A model generated the notes under the pieces. The model worked only from the letters and a program-made list of their open reading frames with translations. It was not told the origin of the DNA and searched no databases. Positions 8,378-16,984 of a stretch of 64,000 nucleotides of DNA are shown in pieces (the first letter of the stretch is position 1; every line of letters starts with the position of its first letter). The DNA lies in assembly GCF_021532615.1 (NCBI RefSeq), contig NZ_JAKGAQ010000004.1, positions 186,001 to 250,000 on the forward strand. The letters run 5' to 3'. This DNA comes from Octadecabacter dasysiphoniae (GTDB taxonomy: Bacteria; Pseudomonadota; Alphaproteobacteria; Rhodobacterales; Rhodobacteraceae). Both the position numbers and the translations under genes were made by a program.

Positions 8378-8658
8378 GCGAGGCTGGCGTCCTTGGACGG
8401 GCGCAACCGCACGAAGATTGCTGTGAAAGAAATCACGATCCAGAACCCCTGGATCAGCGCCGACGCGAGGTTGAACGAATGGATCAATCCGATCAGCACA
8501 CAACTCGCCGCGACGATGTTGATGATGAAATAGGTTTTCGAATGGGACGTCAGGTGATGCATGGTCAACATCGTATAGTTCAGCACGTATAGGCCGAACC
8601 CCACCACGCCAATCGCCTCAAGCAGGGACGGCGGAATCATTTGAAATGTCTGGGACAT
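8374..8658 (-). CDS. Small multi-spanning membrane protein (CBU_0592-like)
   Basis: The 94-aa protein has three hydrophobic helices and the sequence 'EAIGVVGFGLYVLNYTMLTM', which resembles small membrane proteins annotated as the CBU_0592 family, then 'SKTYFIINIVAASCVLIGLI' and 'LIQGFWIVISFTAIFVRL'. Function unknown. The start is the ATG at 8658, with GGAGAC just upstream; an ATG at 8691 would add 11 non-hydrophobic residues without a better ribosome site. The 3' end overlaps the M48 gene by 4 bases. Confidence 0.72.
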   Translation of the reverse strand: MSQTFQMIPPSLLEAIGVVGFGLYVLNYTMLTMHHLTSHSKTYFIINIVAASCVLIGLIHSFNLASALIQGFWIVISFTAIFVRLRPSKDASLA

Positions 8659-8757
8659 AAAAGGTCTCCGATATAAAATATGGTGTGCCAAAAGTGAGGG
8701 GCGAAAATTGCCCGCATTGGCGTTTGATCGTCTTTAATAGGACAACACTACGCCGCG

Positions 8758-8775
8758 CCTGACGCCTGCGTCAGG
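8758..8775 (-). terminator. Hairpin downstream of the hemolysin III gene
   Basis: Perfect 8-base arms CCTGACGC / GCGTCAGG lie about 30 bases after the hemolysin III stop codon. No T-run follows, so it may be a weak terminator or a 3'-end-stabilising hairpin. Confidence 0.4.
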
Positions 8776-8802
8776 TGGGCAATTCCATACCTGCAATAAG
8801 GA

Positions 8803-9453
8803 TCAGGCGGGCGCGAAAACACCGAGCGCAATTGCGGCGAAAAAGCAGACAGACGCGATCAGAACGAAGCTATGCCAGATGGCGTTTTGATATTTCAGCC
8901 CCTCAAGGCTGAACAAAACAGCACCAGCCGAATACACAAGGCCACCCGCAACGATCAGCCCCATCACAGCGCCCGACACCAGCGGCACCAGCGATGTGGC
9001 AAGCGCCAGACTGATCCAGCCCAATCCAAGATAAAGGCCAACGCCCCAGCGGGTCGGACGGCCCCAAAAGAACAGCTTCATCGCGACGCCGAGTGCGGCC
9101 AACCCCCAGACCACCGCAAGGATGCCGTAGGCAAAGGCCGATCCGATCAACACGACCAGCGGCGTATATGTCCCCGCGATCTTGAGGTAGATTGCCGCAT
9201 GATCAATCCGGCGCAACACGGGACGCGGGCCTTCCCATGGCGTGAAATGGTAACAAAATGATGCCACGAAGGACGCGATTAGCGCGGCCCCGTACACCCA
9301 CAGCCCCGCGATCATACCTGTTGTTTGCTCGCTCGCCCACAGGATCAACAGCACGGTGCCCACAATCGCAAAGACAATGCCGGCCACATGCACGGCACCA
9401 TCCGCAATCCGTTCGCCGCGTGAATAGGTCGGGTAGGGGTCACAATGGGTCAT
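8803..9453 (-). CDS. Hemolysin III (HlyIII/PAQR) family membrane protein
   Basis: The 216-aa integral membrane protein has seven predicted helices. It has the bacterial HlyIII signature: 'SRGERIADGAVHVAGIVFA', 'SFCYHFTPWEGPRPVLRRID' with 'HAAIYLKIAGTYTPL', and the C-terminal 'KYQNAIWHSFVLIASVCFF'. The conserved His and Asp residues correspond to the metal-site residues of the PAQR superfamily. Despite the name, haemolytic activity is shown for few members, and a role in lipid or membrane homeostasis is more general. The start used is ATG 9453; a GTG at 9471 would add six residues. Confidence 0.88.
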   Translation of the reverse strand: MTHCDPYPTYSRGERIADGAVHVAGIVFAIVGTVLLILWASEQTTGMIAGLWVYGAALIASFVASFCYHFTPWEGPRPVLRRIDHAAIYLKIAGTYTPLVVLIGSAFAYGILAVVWGLAALGVAMKLFFWGRPTRWGVGLYLGLGWISLALATSLVPLVSGAVMGLIVAGGLVYSAGAVLFSLEGLKYQNAIWHSFVLIASVCFFAAIALGVFAPA

Positions 9454-9501
9454 GCAGACCAACTTAGGCACAAAAGGTTGCGAACCTATGATGCCGTTGC
9501 G

Positions 9502-10367
9502 TCATTCATCAAACACGGCCCACCGCCCGTCGCGCCAGATGTACATCAGGTCAGACAATTGGTGGGTGCCGTTTTCCAGAATATCTGTGCGCACTGATCG
9601 AAGAAACGCGACCTCAGCGGTGTTGCTGGCGGGGGCCACGATGATCAGATCACGCGCGGGCACAATCATCACGATGTCGTCTTCCATTTGCTGCGCCACA
9701 GACACCCAAAGTTCAGAGTCGAGCACCAGTGAGCTTTCGTAGAACCCGTCAATCACCGCCATAAAAGACACGCCATTGCCCTGAAATTCAACGATGTCGC
9801 GCTTGGCCTGAAAATTCTTCCACGCGGCGTCCTCCATCTGGGATGTGCGCACATTGGCGTCGCGTAAATTGGCGCGGGTGACATAGGCCACGCGGTCCGG
9901 ATAATCGATGGCATACACAAGGATCATGTCACCGATGTAGGGTTCAAAATACAGCCCGTTGTCGCCCGACGGTATGATACCACCATCGCCTGTAGACTGT
10001 GCAAACGATGCATGCCGCAGCACCGGAAAAAGACGATCAAGCGGCAGATCACCCGGATCGCGGGGCGTTTCTGACATCGCTGCCATCATGGAGTTTACGA
10101 AATTATCCAGCGCGGCCTCACGTCTGCCCCGTCTTGCGCTGATTGTAATACGGCGTGGATATTGTCGGGGTTCACGATGCTGCCATCAGCAGGATCAAGC
10201 GTGATATTGCGATCCGTGCGGTTCACTTGCGCTTGCGGAAATGTGGGCAATATGCGGTCCAACAACAGATCAAGCGTGTCGTTCAACGACGCCGGTTTTT
10301 CAATATCGGCAAGGGCCGCGCCGCTAAGGCAAAGCGCGCACATCAAGGACAACACAAACGAGCGCAT
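9502..10367 (-). pseudogene. DUF1444 (YtpQ-like) exported protein, split by one frameshift
   Basis: Two abutting reading frames form one gene. The first (10367 to 10095) encodes a signal peptide ('SLMCALCLSGAALA') and the DUF1444 start ('LNDTLDLLLDRILPTFPQ'). The second, 10089 to 9502, carries the C-terminal half ('VIVPARDLIIVAPA'-like segment, 'LMYIWRDGRWAVF'). Upstream of 10089 the second frame continues as sensible coding ('RREAALDNFVNSMMAAMSE') that directly extends the first frame's 'NIHAVLQSAQDG'. Adding one C to the run at 10127-10130 (G on the coding strand) would restore a single 288-aa protein. It could be a true mutation or a homopolymer sequencing error. Function of the family is unknown. 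Confidence 0.7.
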
Positions 10368-10490
10368 GGCAAACCTTTCAACTATAATCGGGGCAAGTTT
10401 AGGCCCTTACCTATGGCGCGCAAGCCTGCCGTTTTGAAACTGCCGCGTGCCGCGCTACGTTCCTGATTGGACACAACGAAAGGACATCTT

Positions 10491-11024
10491 ATGAAACGCA
10501 CCCTCGCCGCGACCCTCCTCGCGATTGCCCCCGCCATGGGCTTTGCCGCCGGATCGGAAACCGACACGCCGCCAACGCCGACAGAAACGACCGAAACCTG
10601 CGCCGATGGTCTTGTGTTTGATCTGGCAACGCAAACCTGCATGACGCCCGCCGCGTCGAGCAATGACGACAACGCGATGATGGATGCGGTGCGCGAACTT
10701 GCCTATGACGGCCGCTTTGCGGATGCGCGCGACGTTCTTGATCTGCTCGATCCTGCTGACAGCATGGTGCAAACCTATTACGGATTTACAGCCCGCAAAC
10801 TAGGCGACTTGGAAAGCGGAATGTCGTTTTACGCCGCAGCGTTGGCGATTGATCCCGACAACAACCTCGCGCGGTCCTACATGGGGCAGGGCATGGTCGA
10901 AATGGGCGATCTGATCGGCGCGCAAACGCAATTGTCTGAAATTCGCGCCCGCGATGGCCGCCAGACATGGCCAGAAATTGCCCTGCGCATGGCAATCGAA
11001 AGCGGCACAGGCCCGTCCTACTAA
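10491..11024 (+). CDS. Exported TPR-like protein
   Basis: The 177-aa protein has a signal peptide ('MKRTLAATLLAIAPAMGFAAG'). A short Thr/Pro-rich linker with a cysteine pair ('ETCADGLVFDLATQTC') follows, and then about two tetratricopeptide-like helical pairs ('VQTYYGFTARKLGDLESG', 'ARSYMGQGMVEMGDLIGAQ'). It is likely a periplasmic scaffold of unknown partner. The ATG at 10491 has GAAAGGA 8 bases upstream, which decides it over an upstream in-frame ATG at 10467. A terminator-like hairpin follows at 11052. Confidence 0.8.
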   Translation: MKRTLAATLLAIAPAMGFAAGSETDTPPTPTETTETCADGLVFDLATQTCMTPAASSNDDNAMMDAVRELAYDGRFADARDVLDLLDPADSMVQTYYGFTARKLGDLESGMSFYAAALAIDPDNNLARSYMGQGMVEMGDLIGAQTQLSEIRARDGRQTWPEIALRMAIESGTGPSY

Positions 11025-11051
11025 ACGGCGCTGATTGACACGATGACACTG

Positions 11052-11084
11052 CTCCCGTTTGTTGCGCACAGGCGGGAGTTTTTT
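11052..11084 (+). terminator. Intrinsic terminator overlapping the yigZ-like ribosome site
   Basis: CTCCCG (11052-11057) pairs with CGGGAG (11073-11078), and a run of six T follows directly (11079-11084). The next base starts the ATG of the YigZ-like gene, whose Shine-Dalgarno GGGAG is the right arm of the hairpin. It looks like the terminator of the TPR gene, but it would also hide the downstream ribosome site. Confidence 0.6.
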
Positions 11085-11435
11085 ATGCGCGTTCTGATGG
11101 GTATCTTCACCGACAGGGGATCAAAATACGCGGTGTCCGGCGGGCCCTGCCAATCCGCGGATGAGGCCAAAGCCTTTGTCAAAACCCTGTGTCGCCGCAA
11201 GAAATTTGCCAAGGCGACGCATAACACATGGGCGGTGATCCTGCCCGACGGCACCCCGATCAAGAACGACGATGGCGAAGCAGGCGCAGGTCTTGTGATC
11301 TTGCGGATGCTGGAACGCGAAGAACGGGTTGGCGAAATCATCGTCGTCACCCGCTGGTTCGGCGGTGTTCACTTGGGCGGGGATCGTTTTCGACGGGTGC
11401 AAGACGCCGTGCGGGTCTATTGGGACGCCCCCTGA
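11085..11435 (+). CDS. YigZ/IMPACT family protein
   Basis: The 116-aa protein covers the N-terminal IMPACT (UPF0029) domain: 'SKYAVSGGPCQSADEAKAFV', 'ATHNTWAVILPDGTPIKNDD', the conserved 'DDGEAGAGLVIL' and 'EIIVVTRWFGGVHLGGDR'. It lacks the C-terminal extension of E. coli YigZ, as do several alphaproteobacterial members. The family may touch translation regulation, but the bacterial role is unproven. I chose ATG 11085 because GGGAG lies 6 bases upstream; an in-frame ATG at 11043 without a ribosome site would add 14 residues. Its 3' end overlaps the convergent DCC gene by 19 bases. Confidence 0.83.
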   Translation: MRVLMGIFTDRGSKYAVSGGPCQSADEAKAFVKTLCRRKKFAKATHNTWAVILPDGTPIKNDDGEAGAGLVILRMLEREERVGEIIVVTRWFGGVHLGGDRFRRVQDAVRVYWDAP

Positions 11436-11797
11436 GAACGCCGTTCGCGCCGTTTGTGCATCCCGTACAGAAACGGTGCGGCCGCGTATTTATACCCCCA
11501 TTCGCCAAGCGTGCGGATGACGGGCAGCCCGCTGAACCACGCCACATGACGCCAATAGGGCAGTTGCGCCCAAAGCACACGAAACGCGGCAACGCCCTCA
11601 TAGGTTTGGCCGTCACGTTGAACCCGAAACACCTGTGCTGCGGTGTCTTCGTCCAGTCCCCAATCGTGCGCGCGGTCCAACCCATCAAGCTGGAACGTCA
11701 CGCCGGACTTGCGCGCCAGCCGATCATAAGACGCAACTTCGCGTGCGCAAATCGGGCAGGTGTCGTTGTGCAGGATTTTGGTGGTGTGTTTGCCCAT
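11417..11797 (-). CDS. DCC1-like thiol-disulfide oxidoreductase family (DUF393)
   Basis: The 126-aa protein starts with 'TKILHNDTCPICAREVASYD', a CxxC pair after a short strand, as in the DUF393/DCC group, though the usual D-G-x-C-x-x-C reads D-T-C-P-I-C here. The middle 'YEGVAAFRVLWAQLPYWR' and the C-terminal 'LGEWGYKYAAAPFLYGMHKR' also fit the family. The redox role is inferred from the family name only. It is convergent with, and overlaps by 19 bases, the YigZ-like gene. Confidence 0.82.
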   Translation of the reverse strand: MGKHTTKILHNDTCPICAREVASYDRLARKSGVTFQLDGLDRAHDWGLDEDTAAQVFRVQRDGQTYEGVAAFRVLWAQLPYWRHVAWFSGLPVIRTLGEWGYKYAAAPFLYGMHKRRERRSQGASQ

Positions 11798-12266
11798 GGA
11801 AGGAAAGATAGGGCCAGCGCGGGGGCGTCAACCCTTGGGCTTCGTTCCGCTCATGGGTGTGGGCGAATGTGGTGCCCGCAGGTTTAGCGCTGTGGCGGCT
11901 GATCTGGTGTCACGAAAGCAAGGCGAGCTGCCATTTTCTGGGAATTCTATATCGACACCCCAACGAAATCTTGCGTGTTCAACATCGCAAAAACTGATGA
12001 AAGCAGTCTGTCCGATGTCCAGAGTTTACCCCATTGCGGCTGGCCACGCTTGAAAAACCAACAATCCGAAACTATTCTAGCCACCACAATCATGGAGATT
12101 TCATGTCCCGGTAAAGTGGGGAGGCAACAGTCCTCCCGATGCAAATCAACACTCCAAATGTGCGGCCAAAACCTATTTGGTCGGCCTGTTGTTTTGCGAT
12201 CTCAGAAAATACTGACACTTCAAGCCTGAGCGTTGCTTATGGCTAAGACATGAAAGTTGATCCCCA
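11798..12266. other. 469-base intergenic stretch with nothing recognised
   Basis: No tRNA, known RNA motif or convincing coding frame is visible. Short frames here lack ribosome sites and coding character. Around 12162-12185 an imperfect inverted pair (GGCCAAAACC...GGTCGGCC) is the only structure I see. The base composition is somewhat more AT-rich than the neighbouring genes. Confidence 0.5.
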
Positions 12267-13349
12267 ATGACCCGGGACTATTCCAAATTTCTTCCGCCCA
12301 ATATGAAGGGCGCAGCATCAACACGACCCTTATCAACACTCGAAACACTCGGTTGGCAGCCATATTTTGCGCAACAGATCAGCGTGGACGAACTGGCAGA
12401 AACGCCACCTGTCCGCGTTGTCCAAGTGCATCGTAACGCGCTGCATGTTGTCGGCGATGGCATCGACGAGGCAATTCCCCCGCAATCGGACGTCACGGTT
12501 GGTGATTGGCTTTTGCTTGACCGTGGGCATCCAAAGTCAGGGCGCGTTTTGGATCGAAAAAGCCTTGTGAAACGCCGCGCTCCCGGTACGGATCGTCAGG
12601 TACAGTTGATCGCAGCTAATATCGACACGGCGTTTGTCGTGACGTCGTGCAATCAAGATTTCAACATCGCCCGCCTGGAGCGTTATATCGCCTTAGCGTT
12701 CGAAGCGGATATCACACCGGTCGTCGTCATTACGAAGTCTGACTTGGCTTCTGATACGCAAAACTATGTCGATGAGGCGCAATCGATCTCGGAAATTGTT
12801 TCTGTCGTCGCCCTTGATGCACGAGGGGATGAGCCGCAGGTGAAGTTGGCGCAATGGTGCAAGCCAGGCAAGACTGTCGCGTTTCTGGGGTCGTCTGGCG
12901 TGGGCAAGTCAACCTTGGCCAATGCCCTATCGGGTACCCAGATGATCGAAACGCAAGCCATCCGCGAAGATGACGCCAAAGGTCGTCACACGACGACAAG
13001 CCGACAGTTACACTTTGTGCCAGATGGTTGCATCGTGCTGGACACACCCGGGATGCGCGAACTGCAATTGACCGATGCGGCATCCGGCATTGATGATGTT
13101 TTCGCGGATATTCACAGCCTTTCAACCCAATGCAGGTTCAAAGATTGCCAGCATATGACGGAACCGGGATGTGCTGTTTTGGAGGCAATTGAAAACGGTG
13201 AGATTGACGGCGCCCGCTTGGGCCGCTGGCGAAAGTTGATAGCTGAAGAGGCATTCAATTCATCGAGCCTGGCCGAGCGCAGATCCAAAGACAAAGCGTT
13301 CGGCAAATTGGTCCGCCGGATCACAAAGCAACAGGCAAAAAGGGGTTAA
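12267..13349 (+). CDS. rsgA: Small-ribosomal-subunit biogenesis GTPase RsgA
   Basis: The 360-aa circularly permuted GTPase matures the 30S subunit and is stimulated by it. An N-terminal OB-like domain ('VTVGDWLLLDR') precedes motifs in the permuted order G4 'VVITKSD', G1 'FLGSSGVGKSTLANAL', G3 'VLDTPGMRELQL'. A C-terminal zinc site follows: 'CRFKDCQHMTEPGCAV', with the Cys/His pattern. Length and order match RsgA. The ATG at 12267 directly precedes a typical N-terminus. Its codon use looks a little more AT-rich than nearby genes. A strong hairpin follows at 13362. Confidence 0.93.
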   Translation: MTRDYSKFLPPNMKGAASTRPLSTLETLGWQPYFAQQISVDELAETPPVRVVQVHRNALHVVGDGIDEAIPPQSDVTVGDWLLLDRGHPKSGRVLDRKSLVKRRAPGTDRQVQLIAANIDTAFVVTSCNQDFNIARLERYIALAFEADITPVVVITKSDLASDTQNYVDEAQSISEIVSVVALDARGDEPQVKLAQWCKPGKTVAFLGSSGVGKSTLANALSGTQMIETQAIREDDAKGRHTTTSRQLHFVPDGCIVLDTPGMRELQLTDAASGIDDVFADIHSLSTQCRFKDCQHMTEPGCAVLEAIENGEIDGARLGRWRKLIAEEAFNSSSLAERRSKDKAFGKLVRRITKQQAKRG

Positions 13350-13361
13350 GGCAAAAACGGG

Positions 13362-13389
13362 GGCGCCCGAGTATTCAACCTCGGGCGCC
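13362..13389 (+). terminator. Hairpin after rsgA
   Basis: Perfect 10-base arms GGCGCCCGAG (13362-13371) and CTCGGGCGCC (13380-13389) flank an 8-base loop, 13 bases after the rsgA stop. There is no T-run on the + strand; on the minus strand the hairpin is followed by CCCGTTTTT, so it could also stop antisense transcription. Confidence 0.65.
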
Positions 13390-13586
13390 TCAACAATCCT
13401 GTTCAACGCGCACAATTGCGCACAAGGCGTTGACCCATATCAAGGGGCAGGTCGCCAAAGCGTGCGATGCGTCCCGCGACAAATGAAAGAGGTATGAAAG
13501 GGGGCACCCGTGACAGTTAAAAAGATGGGCCGCATCATCTGGCGCGCCGTGATGTCTGTTGAAAGCCGAGGAAAGAGAGCAAGTAG

Positions 13587-14069
13587 ATGAAATCCTTGAT
13601 TTTGTTTTATTCGCGTACGGGCACCACGATGAACGTCGCAAATGCGCTTGGGGCTGCGCTCTCGGCTGACATCAAAGAGATCAAATGCCCGCGTTACCAA
13701 GGCGGTTGGTTTGCCTATCTGCGAGCAGGGTATGACAGTGTCAAAGGCCGATTGCCGCCGATCGACGTTCCGGACCTGTCGATTGAAGGTTATGATCTGG
13801 TCATCATCGGCGCGCCCATCTGGACGAGCTACCCTGCCTTGCCGCTGCGATCTTTCTTGGCGCAAAAGCCGCGATTATCGGGGCGGGTCGCAGTGTTCTT
13901 TACCTTTGGCGGGCATTCTCCTGCTGAAAAGGCCGTGAAAATGGTGGAAAGCCTTCTGTCTGTCCCGTTGGAGGCCACATTAGCGCTGCCTCATGATCAG
14001 GTTGTTAGTGGCCAGTACGAGGCCGCCATCGATACGTTTATAGCGAAATTGAGCGCCGTGAACGGATGA
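13587..14069 (+). CDS. Flavodoxin-like protein
   Basis: In this 160-aa protein the N-terminal 'LILFYSRTGTTMNVANALG' is the FMN phosphate-binding loop of flavodoxins, and 'YDLVIIGAPIWTSYPALPLR' and 'RVAVFFTFGGHSPAE' are the later FMN-contacting segments. It resembles the flavodoxin/NADPH-quinone-reductase-like group rather than the classical electron-transfer flavodoxins. Its redox partner is unknown. The ATG at 13587 follows GAGGAAAGAGAG. It stands alone between rsgA and a convergent hydrolase gene. Confidence 0.85.
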   Translation: MKSLILFYSRTGTTMNVANALGAALSADIKEIKCPRYQGGWFAYLRAGYDSVKGRLPPIDVPDLSIEGYDLVIIGAPIWTSYPALPLRSFLAQKPRLSGRVAVFFTFGGHSPAEKAVKMVESLLSVPLEATLALPHDQVVSGQYEAAIDTFIAKLSAVNG

Positions 14070-14129
14070 TGTGACAGACCACCACGCAGAGCAGTGGAAG
14101 CAACTGACTGATGCGGGCTTTGGTTGGCG

Positions 14130-15320
14130 CTAGGCCAGCGCTGCCGATATGGCCTTTCGCAATGCGACGTCCCTTGGGTCGGGCTCAACGCCGGGTCCGA
14201 TGCGGTTGGTCACATATCCATACCCCAACCCGATCGACGGATCGGCATAGCCAAGCGAACCGCCCGCACCCGGCGCACCAAAGGCGTCCGCGTGACCAAA
14301 CGAAAAGCCCGCAAACGGCTTCATGAAACCCAGTGCGTATTGCGCGTCGTCCCGAAGCACCTCATCGAAAAAACCGTGTGATGGGGGTATGGCGGGGGCC
14401 CTGAGCGCTGCCAGCGTTTCCGGTCGCAGCCCGAGTTCCGACCCACCAGTCGCGAAGGCGCCGTAGGCCTTTGCGATAGCGCGTGCTGTGCCGACGCCGC
14501 CGCCGGACGGAACCTCAAGATCACGCGCATATATCCGGTCCTTGTCCATAACCACACCTGCGCCCGGGTTTACAATGCAGGCCCGAAACGTATCAGACCA
14601 AGGGTTCATCAATGCCCGTATCATCGCAAATGGGTATCCGAAGACCGACTTGATCAGGCCAGCTTGGGTGAGCGGCGCAAGCCGTTCGTTGGGGATCACA
14701 TCCGGAAGACCAATATAGAAATCGAGGCCAAGCGGCGTCGCGATTTCGTCCTGAAAGAACTGCCCAAGCGTGCGGTGCGCCGGATCAACCCTGCGCAGCA
14801 CTTCACCTTCATAAAAGCCCAGCGACAAAAAATGATAAGCGTTGCGGGTGCCGGGCTCCCATGCTGGTTTCTCGCGCGCCAAAATTGCCGCCAGCCGGTC
14901 TGGGTCTGCAATAACGGCGCGATCGATCTTTTCATGGAACGCATGCAGACCCGCCTGATGGGCCAGCAGTTGTCGCACGGTGATTGCCCCTTTGCCATTC
15001 TGGGCAAACTCTGGCCAGTAATCTGAAACACGCGCCTCATAGTCGAGCCACCCGCGCGAATGCGCCAGCGCGAGCGTCAATGCTGACATCCCTTTGGTGA
15101 GAGAGAAGACAAGGACCATGGTGTCTTCTTCCCAAGGCGCACCGGTCGCTGGATCGCGAACACCACCCCAAAGATCAGCCACTTTTTCGCCGTTTAAATA
15201 GACACAGCAAGCACCGCCCAGTTCACCGCGCTTCGTGAAATTCTCCTCGAATGCTGTTTGCACGCCCGCAAACCTCGAACTCACAAAGCCATTCACGGTG
15301 GCATCTGAGGGGGTGTTCAT
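14130..15320 (-). CDS. Serine beta-lactamase-fold hydrolase/esterase
   Basis: The 396-aa protein is of the class C beta-lactamase/penicillin-binding-protein-like family (EstB-type esterases). The nucleophile motif is 'VFSLTKGMSALTLALAH' (S-x-x-K) near residue 75, and 'LLAHQAGLHAFHEKID' follows, as in the family. The second-motif tyrosine is probably in 'TRNAYHFLSLGFYEGEVL', and 'FGAPGAGGSLGYADPSIGLG' corresponds to the C-terminal HxG/GxG element. There is no signal peptide, so a cytosolic esterase is more likely than a beta-lactamase. The ATG at 15320 was preferred because the 23 upstream in-frame codons are unlike the family. Confidence 0.87.
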   Translation of the reverse strand: MNTPSDATVNGFVSSRFAGVQTAFEENFTKRGELGGACCVYLNGEKVADLWGGVRDPATGAPWEEDTMVLVFSLTKGMSALTLALAHSRGWLDYEARVSDYWPEFAQNGKGAITVRQLLAHQAGLHAFHEKIDRAVIADPDRLAAILAREKPAWEPGTRNAYHFLSLGFYEGEVLRRVDPAHRTLGQFFQDEIATPLGLDFYIGLPDVIPNERLAPLTQAGLIKSVFGYPFAMIRALMNPWSDTFRACIVNPGAGVVMDKDRIYARDLEVPSGGGVGTARAIAKAYGAFATGGSELGLRPETLAALRAPAIPPSHGFFDEVLRDDAQYALGFMKPFAGFSFGHADAFGAPGAGGSLGYADPSIGLGYGYVTNRIGPGVEPDPRDVALRKAISAALA

Positions 15321-15506
15321 TTCCAATGTCCTTCGAAAAACATGCCTATGAATAACAAGCGACAGGAAAGGAGCATTGATCTGGCGCAATCATTCGGATC
15401 TCACCGCTTGCGCAAAACGTGAGGTCTTAGTCGCCGAACAAGTAGAACGCGCCACAAATTTGGCCGCGCTCATGTGCGAGTTTCAATTAAAGGTTGGCTT
15501 GGTCCG

Positions 15507-16892
15507 CTAACCGGGCGTTCGCGCAACCATTCCCCACAAATCATATTCCCCCGCCTCATCAACCTCGACGCGAACAATATCCCCGACGTTTACCCCGTCT
15601 GTGCCCTCATCGATAAACAGGTTCCCGTCAATCTCTGGCGCATCCGATTTGGTGCGGCACGTCGCGATGCCGTCTTCGTCAATATCATCCACGATCACGT
15701 CGATGAACTGACCAACCTTTTTCTCCAGCTTCGCCTCGGAAATGGCCTGTGCCTTTTCCATGAAACGATCCCAGCGGTCTTGCTTCACGTCCGCCGGAAC
15801 ATGGTCGGGCAGGGCGTTGCTGCGCGCGCCATCCACGTTTTCGTACTGAAAGCACCCGACGCGGTCCAATTGCGCTTCGTCCATCCAATCGAGCAGCACC
15901 TGGAACTCTGCCTCCGTTTCACCCGGGTAGCCGACGATGAAGGTCGAGCGCAGGGTGATATCGGGACAAATGTCGCGCCACGCGGCAATTTCATCAAGCG
16001 TCTTGGCAGCCGCAGCGGGGCGGGCCATGCGACGCAGCACATCCGTTGACGCGTGTTGGAACGGGATGTCGAGGTAGGGCAGGATCAGCCCGTCAGCCAT
16101 CAGCGGGATCAGCTGGCGCACATGCGGGTAGGGGTAGACGTAGTGCAGGCGCACCCACGCCCCGAGCGACCCGAGATCGCGCGCCAGATCGGTAATATGC
16201 GCACGATGCCCCCGGTCTTCGGCATGTTTGATATCCACCCCGTAGGCTGACGTATCCTGCGAAATAACAAGCAGTTCTTTAACGCCATTCTCCACCAGCT
16301 TTTCGGCCTCGCGCATCACGGCGTGGGCGGGGCGGCTGGCCAGTTTGCCGCGCATGTCGGGGATGATGCAGAACTTGCATTTGTGGTTACACCCCTCCGA
16401 AATCTTGAGGTAGCTGTAGTGGCGCGGCGTCAGGCTCACCCCGCTGGCGGGCAGCAGATCAATGAACGGATCGGGCGAGGGCGGCACGGCGGCGTGCACG
16501 GCATCCAGCACCTGTTCGTACTGATGCGGGCCTGTGACGGCAAGGATCTGGGGGTGGTGTTCGCGGATGTAATCCGGCTCTGCGCCCAGACATCCGGTGA
16601 CGATGACCTTGCCGTTTTCCACCAGCGCCTCACCAATCGCATCAAGGCTTTCGGCCTTGGCGGAATCAAGGAACCCGCACGTGTTGACGATCACCGCATT
16701 GGCACCGGAATAGTCGGGCGAAATCGCATACCCTTCGGCGCGCAAACGGGTGAGGATACGCTCACTATCGACCAGCGCCTTAGGACACCCAAGGGACACC
16801 ATACCAATGGTCGGCTGGCCGTCACGTTTGGGTTCAGAGAACTTGATCTTCGGGGCGAGGTCGGGGCGCAGGGATGGCGGGTTCTGGGACAT
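15507..16892 (-). CDS. rimO: Ribosomal protein S12 methylthiotransferase RimO
   Basis: The 461-aa radical-SAM enzyme adds a methylthio group to the conserved aspartate of ribosomal protein S12. The N-terminal UPF0004 domain contributes three cluster cysteines ('[14 protein letters not shown]', '[15 protein letters not shown]', '[12 protein letters not shown]'). The radical-SAM core has '[15 protein letters not shown]' (CxxxCxxC), and a C-terminal TRAM-like domain ends the protein. The '[10 protein letters not shown]' sequence is diagnostic of RimO versus MiaB. The ATG at 16892 starts a family-like N-terminus ('[18 protein letters not shown]'). Confidence 0.95.
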   Translation of the reverse strand: MSQNPPSLRPDLAPKIKFSEPKRDGQPTIGMVSLGCPKALVDSERILTRLRAEGYAISPDYSGANAVIVNTCGFLDSAKAESLDAIGEALVENGKVIVTGCLGAEPDYIREHHPQILAVTGPHQYEQVLDAVHAAVPPSPDPFIDLLPASGVSLTPRHYSYLKISEGCNHKCKFCIIPDMRGKLASRPAHAVMREAEKLVENGVKELLVISQDTSAYGVDIKHAEDRGHRAHITDLARDLGSLGAWVRLHYVYPYPHVRQLIPLMADGLILPYLDIPFQHASTDVLRRMARPAAAAKTLDEIAAWRDICPDITLRSTFIVGYPGETEAEFQVLLDWMDEAQLDRVGCFQYENVDGARSNALPDHVPADVKQDRWDRFMEKAQAISEAKLEKKVGQFIDVIVDDIDEDGIATCRTKSDAPEIDGNLFIDEGTDGVNVGDIVRVEVDEAGEYDLWGMVARTPG

Positions 16893-16984
16893 GGGGCGCG
16901 TATAGGGACTGCGCACGCGGTTGGGAAGACTTGCGGTACAAGGCGGGGGCGGTATCGTGCGCAGGTGTATTGAGGATGTGAGTG

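Noticed and set aside
11975..12229. 84-codon frame in the stretch before rsgA
   Set aside because: No ribosome site, Cys/Ser-rich composition and no domain-like pattern; the overlapping opposite frame is equally open.
13510..13590. 26-codon GTG ORF ending in an ATGA overlap with the flavodoxin gene
   Set aside because: AGGGGG lies upstream and coupling is possible, but the peptide is strongly basic without pattern; nothing else supports it.
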